Source: Flavobacterium sp. ENC
Lineage (GTDB): Bacteria > Bacteroidota > Bacteroidia > Flavobacteriales > Flavobacteriaceae
Assembly: GCF_020991415.1 (NCBI RefSeq)
Contig: NZ_JAJMOY010000005.1
Span: forward strand, 248,001-312,000
DNA length: 64,000 bases
Direction: 5' to 3'
The notes under the pieces: model-generated
Told to the model about the DNA's origin: nothing
Database searches by the model: none
The model's input: the letters and a program-made list of their open reading frames with translations, nothing else
Shown here: piece by piece, positions 63,947 through 64,000 of the stretch
How the letters are laid out: each line of letters begins with the position of its first letter
Position numbering within the stretch: the first letter of the stretch is position 1
Made by a program: the position numbers and the translations under genes

Positions 63947-63954
63947 TATATTTG
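63947..63954 (+). promoter_or_regulatory. Possible -7 box for the gene leaving the right edge
   Basis: TATATTTG lies 25 bases before the ATG at 63980. No TTG is seen about 20 bases upstream, so the call is weak. The surrounding 125-bp gap after marC holds nothing else. Confidence 0.35.
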
Positions 63955-63979
63955 AGCCTTCGGAAAATTTATATTTATT

Positions 63980-64000
63980 ATGGAACAGAAAATACATCAG
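63980..64000 (+). CDS. Start of a gene cut by the right edge
   Basis: An ATG with six further codons (MEQKIHQ) follows a promoter-like box. Only seven codons are visible, so no product can be named, and it may not be a gene. Confidence 0.35.

Noticed and set aside
1..64000. CRISPR arrays, tRNA/rRNA genes, IS elements, integrases or attachment sites.
   Set aside because: No regularly spaced repeats, no cloverleaf or rRNA motifs and no transposase or integrase reading frame seen on either strand.

Overview
The window looks like the chromosome of a Flavobacterium-type Bacteroidota. The DNA is A/T rich. Promoter-like boxes fit the Bacteroidota TAnnTTTG consensus, Shine-Dalgarno sites are mostly weak, and there is an UpxY-type NusG paralog. 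A lipoprotein carries an acidic surface-export-like stretch after its cysteine. Nearly 62 kb is one minus-strand surface-polysaccharide region, so it reads from right to left. The right edge (about 61.97-64 kb) is housekeeping: recR, a CoA-binding protein, marC on the plus strand, and the first codons of another plus-strand gene. No gap between genes exceeds about 270 bp. I saw no tRNA, rRNA, IS element or CRISPR array.

Reading with transcription: (A) 61.9-55.7 kb holds a Wza-like export lipoprotein, a Wzc-like tyrosine kinase, a WbpP-like UDP-GlcNAc 4-epimerase, UDP-glucose dehydrogenase and UpxY. A good hairpin terminator follows, then a fresh promoter at about 55.5 kb. (B) 55.4-48.5 kb holds a TviB/WbpO-type UDP-sugar dehydrogenase, a mannose-1-P guanylyltransferase, rfbB, a large SLBB export protein and a Wzz-like protein. 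(C) 48.5-44.3 kb is a nonulosonic-acid cassette: PseB-like dehydratase, RmlD-like reductase, NeuB/PseI-like synthase, GNAT and PseF-like CMP transferase. It has no adjacent PseC aminotransferase or PseG hydrolase. (D) 44.1-39.3 kb holds an MBOAT/SGNH O-acylation pair, a sialidase-like surface lipoprotein and a GT-B protein that may transfer the nonulosonate. (E) 39.3-24.9 kb is a Wzx/Wzy module with flippase, GH99/WbsX-like protein, wecB, glycosyltransferases, an EpsG-type polymerase, dTDP-rhamnose genes and a WecA/WbpL-like initiating transferase. (F) 24.9-21.2 kb holds a cupin, a PglE/EpsN-like aminotransferase and a CapD/WbpM-like dehydratase, ending at a strong terminator. (G) 21.0-18.8 kb is a Wzm/Wzt ABC exporter. 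(H) 18.8-9.5 kb is a dense run of glycosyltransferases, seven of them GT2. (I) 9.5-1 kb holds an acyltransferase, neuA-neuB-neuC for N-acetylneuraminic acid, an O-acetyltransferase, a second MBOAT/SGNH pair and two more glycosyltransferases, the last running off the left edge.

The genes therefore encode two polymer assembly routes (Wzx/Wzy and Wzm/Wzt), two outer-membrane/co-polymerase sets, two nonulosonate pathways and two MBOAT/SGNH cassettes. Precursors predicted from the enzymes are dTDP-L-rhamnose (possibly 6-deoxy-talose), UDP-GalNAcA or ManNAcA, UDP-GlcA, GDP-mannose, UDP-QuiNAc or QuiNAc4N, CMP-Neu5Ac and an unidentified CMP-nonulosonate. The most interesting part is the second nonulosonate cassette with the sialidase-like surface lipoprotein beside it. 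Its gene set suggests a mono-amino 3,5,9-trideoxy nonulosonic acid rather than classical pseudaminic acid. Functions come from motif and family recognition by eye; no database search was run.
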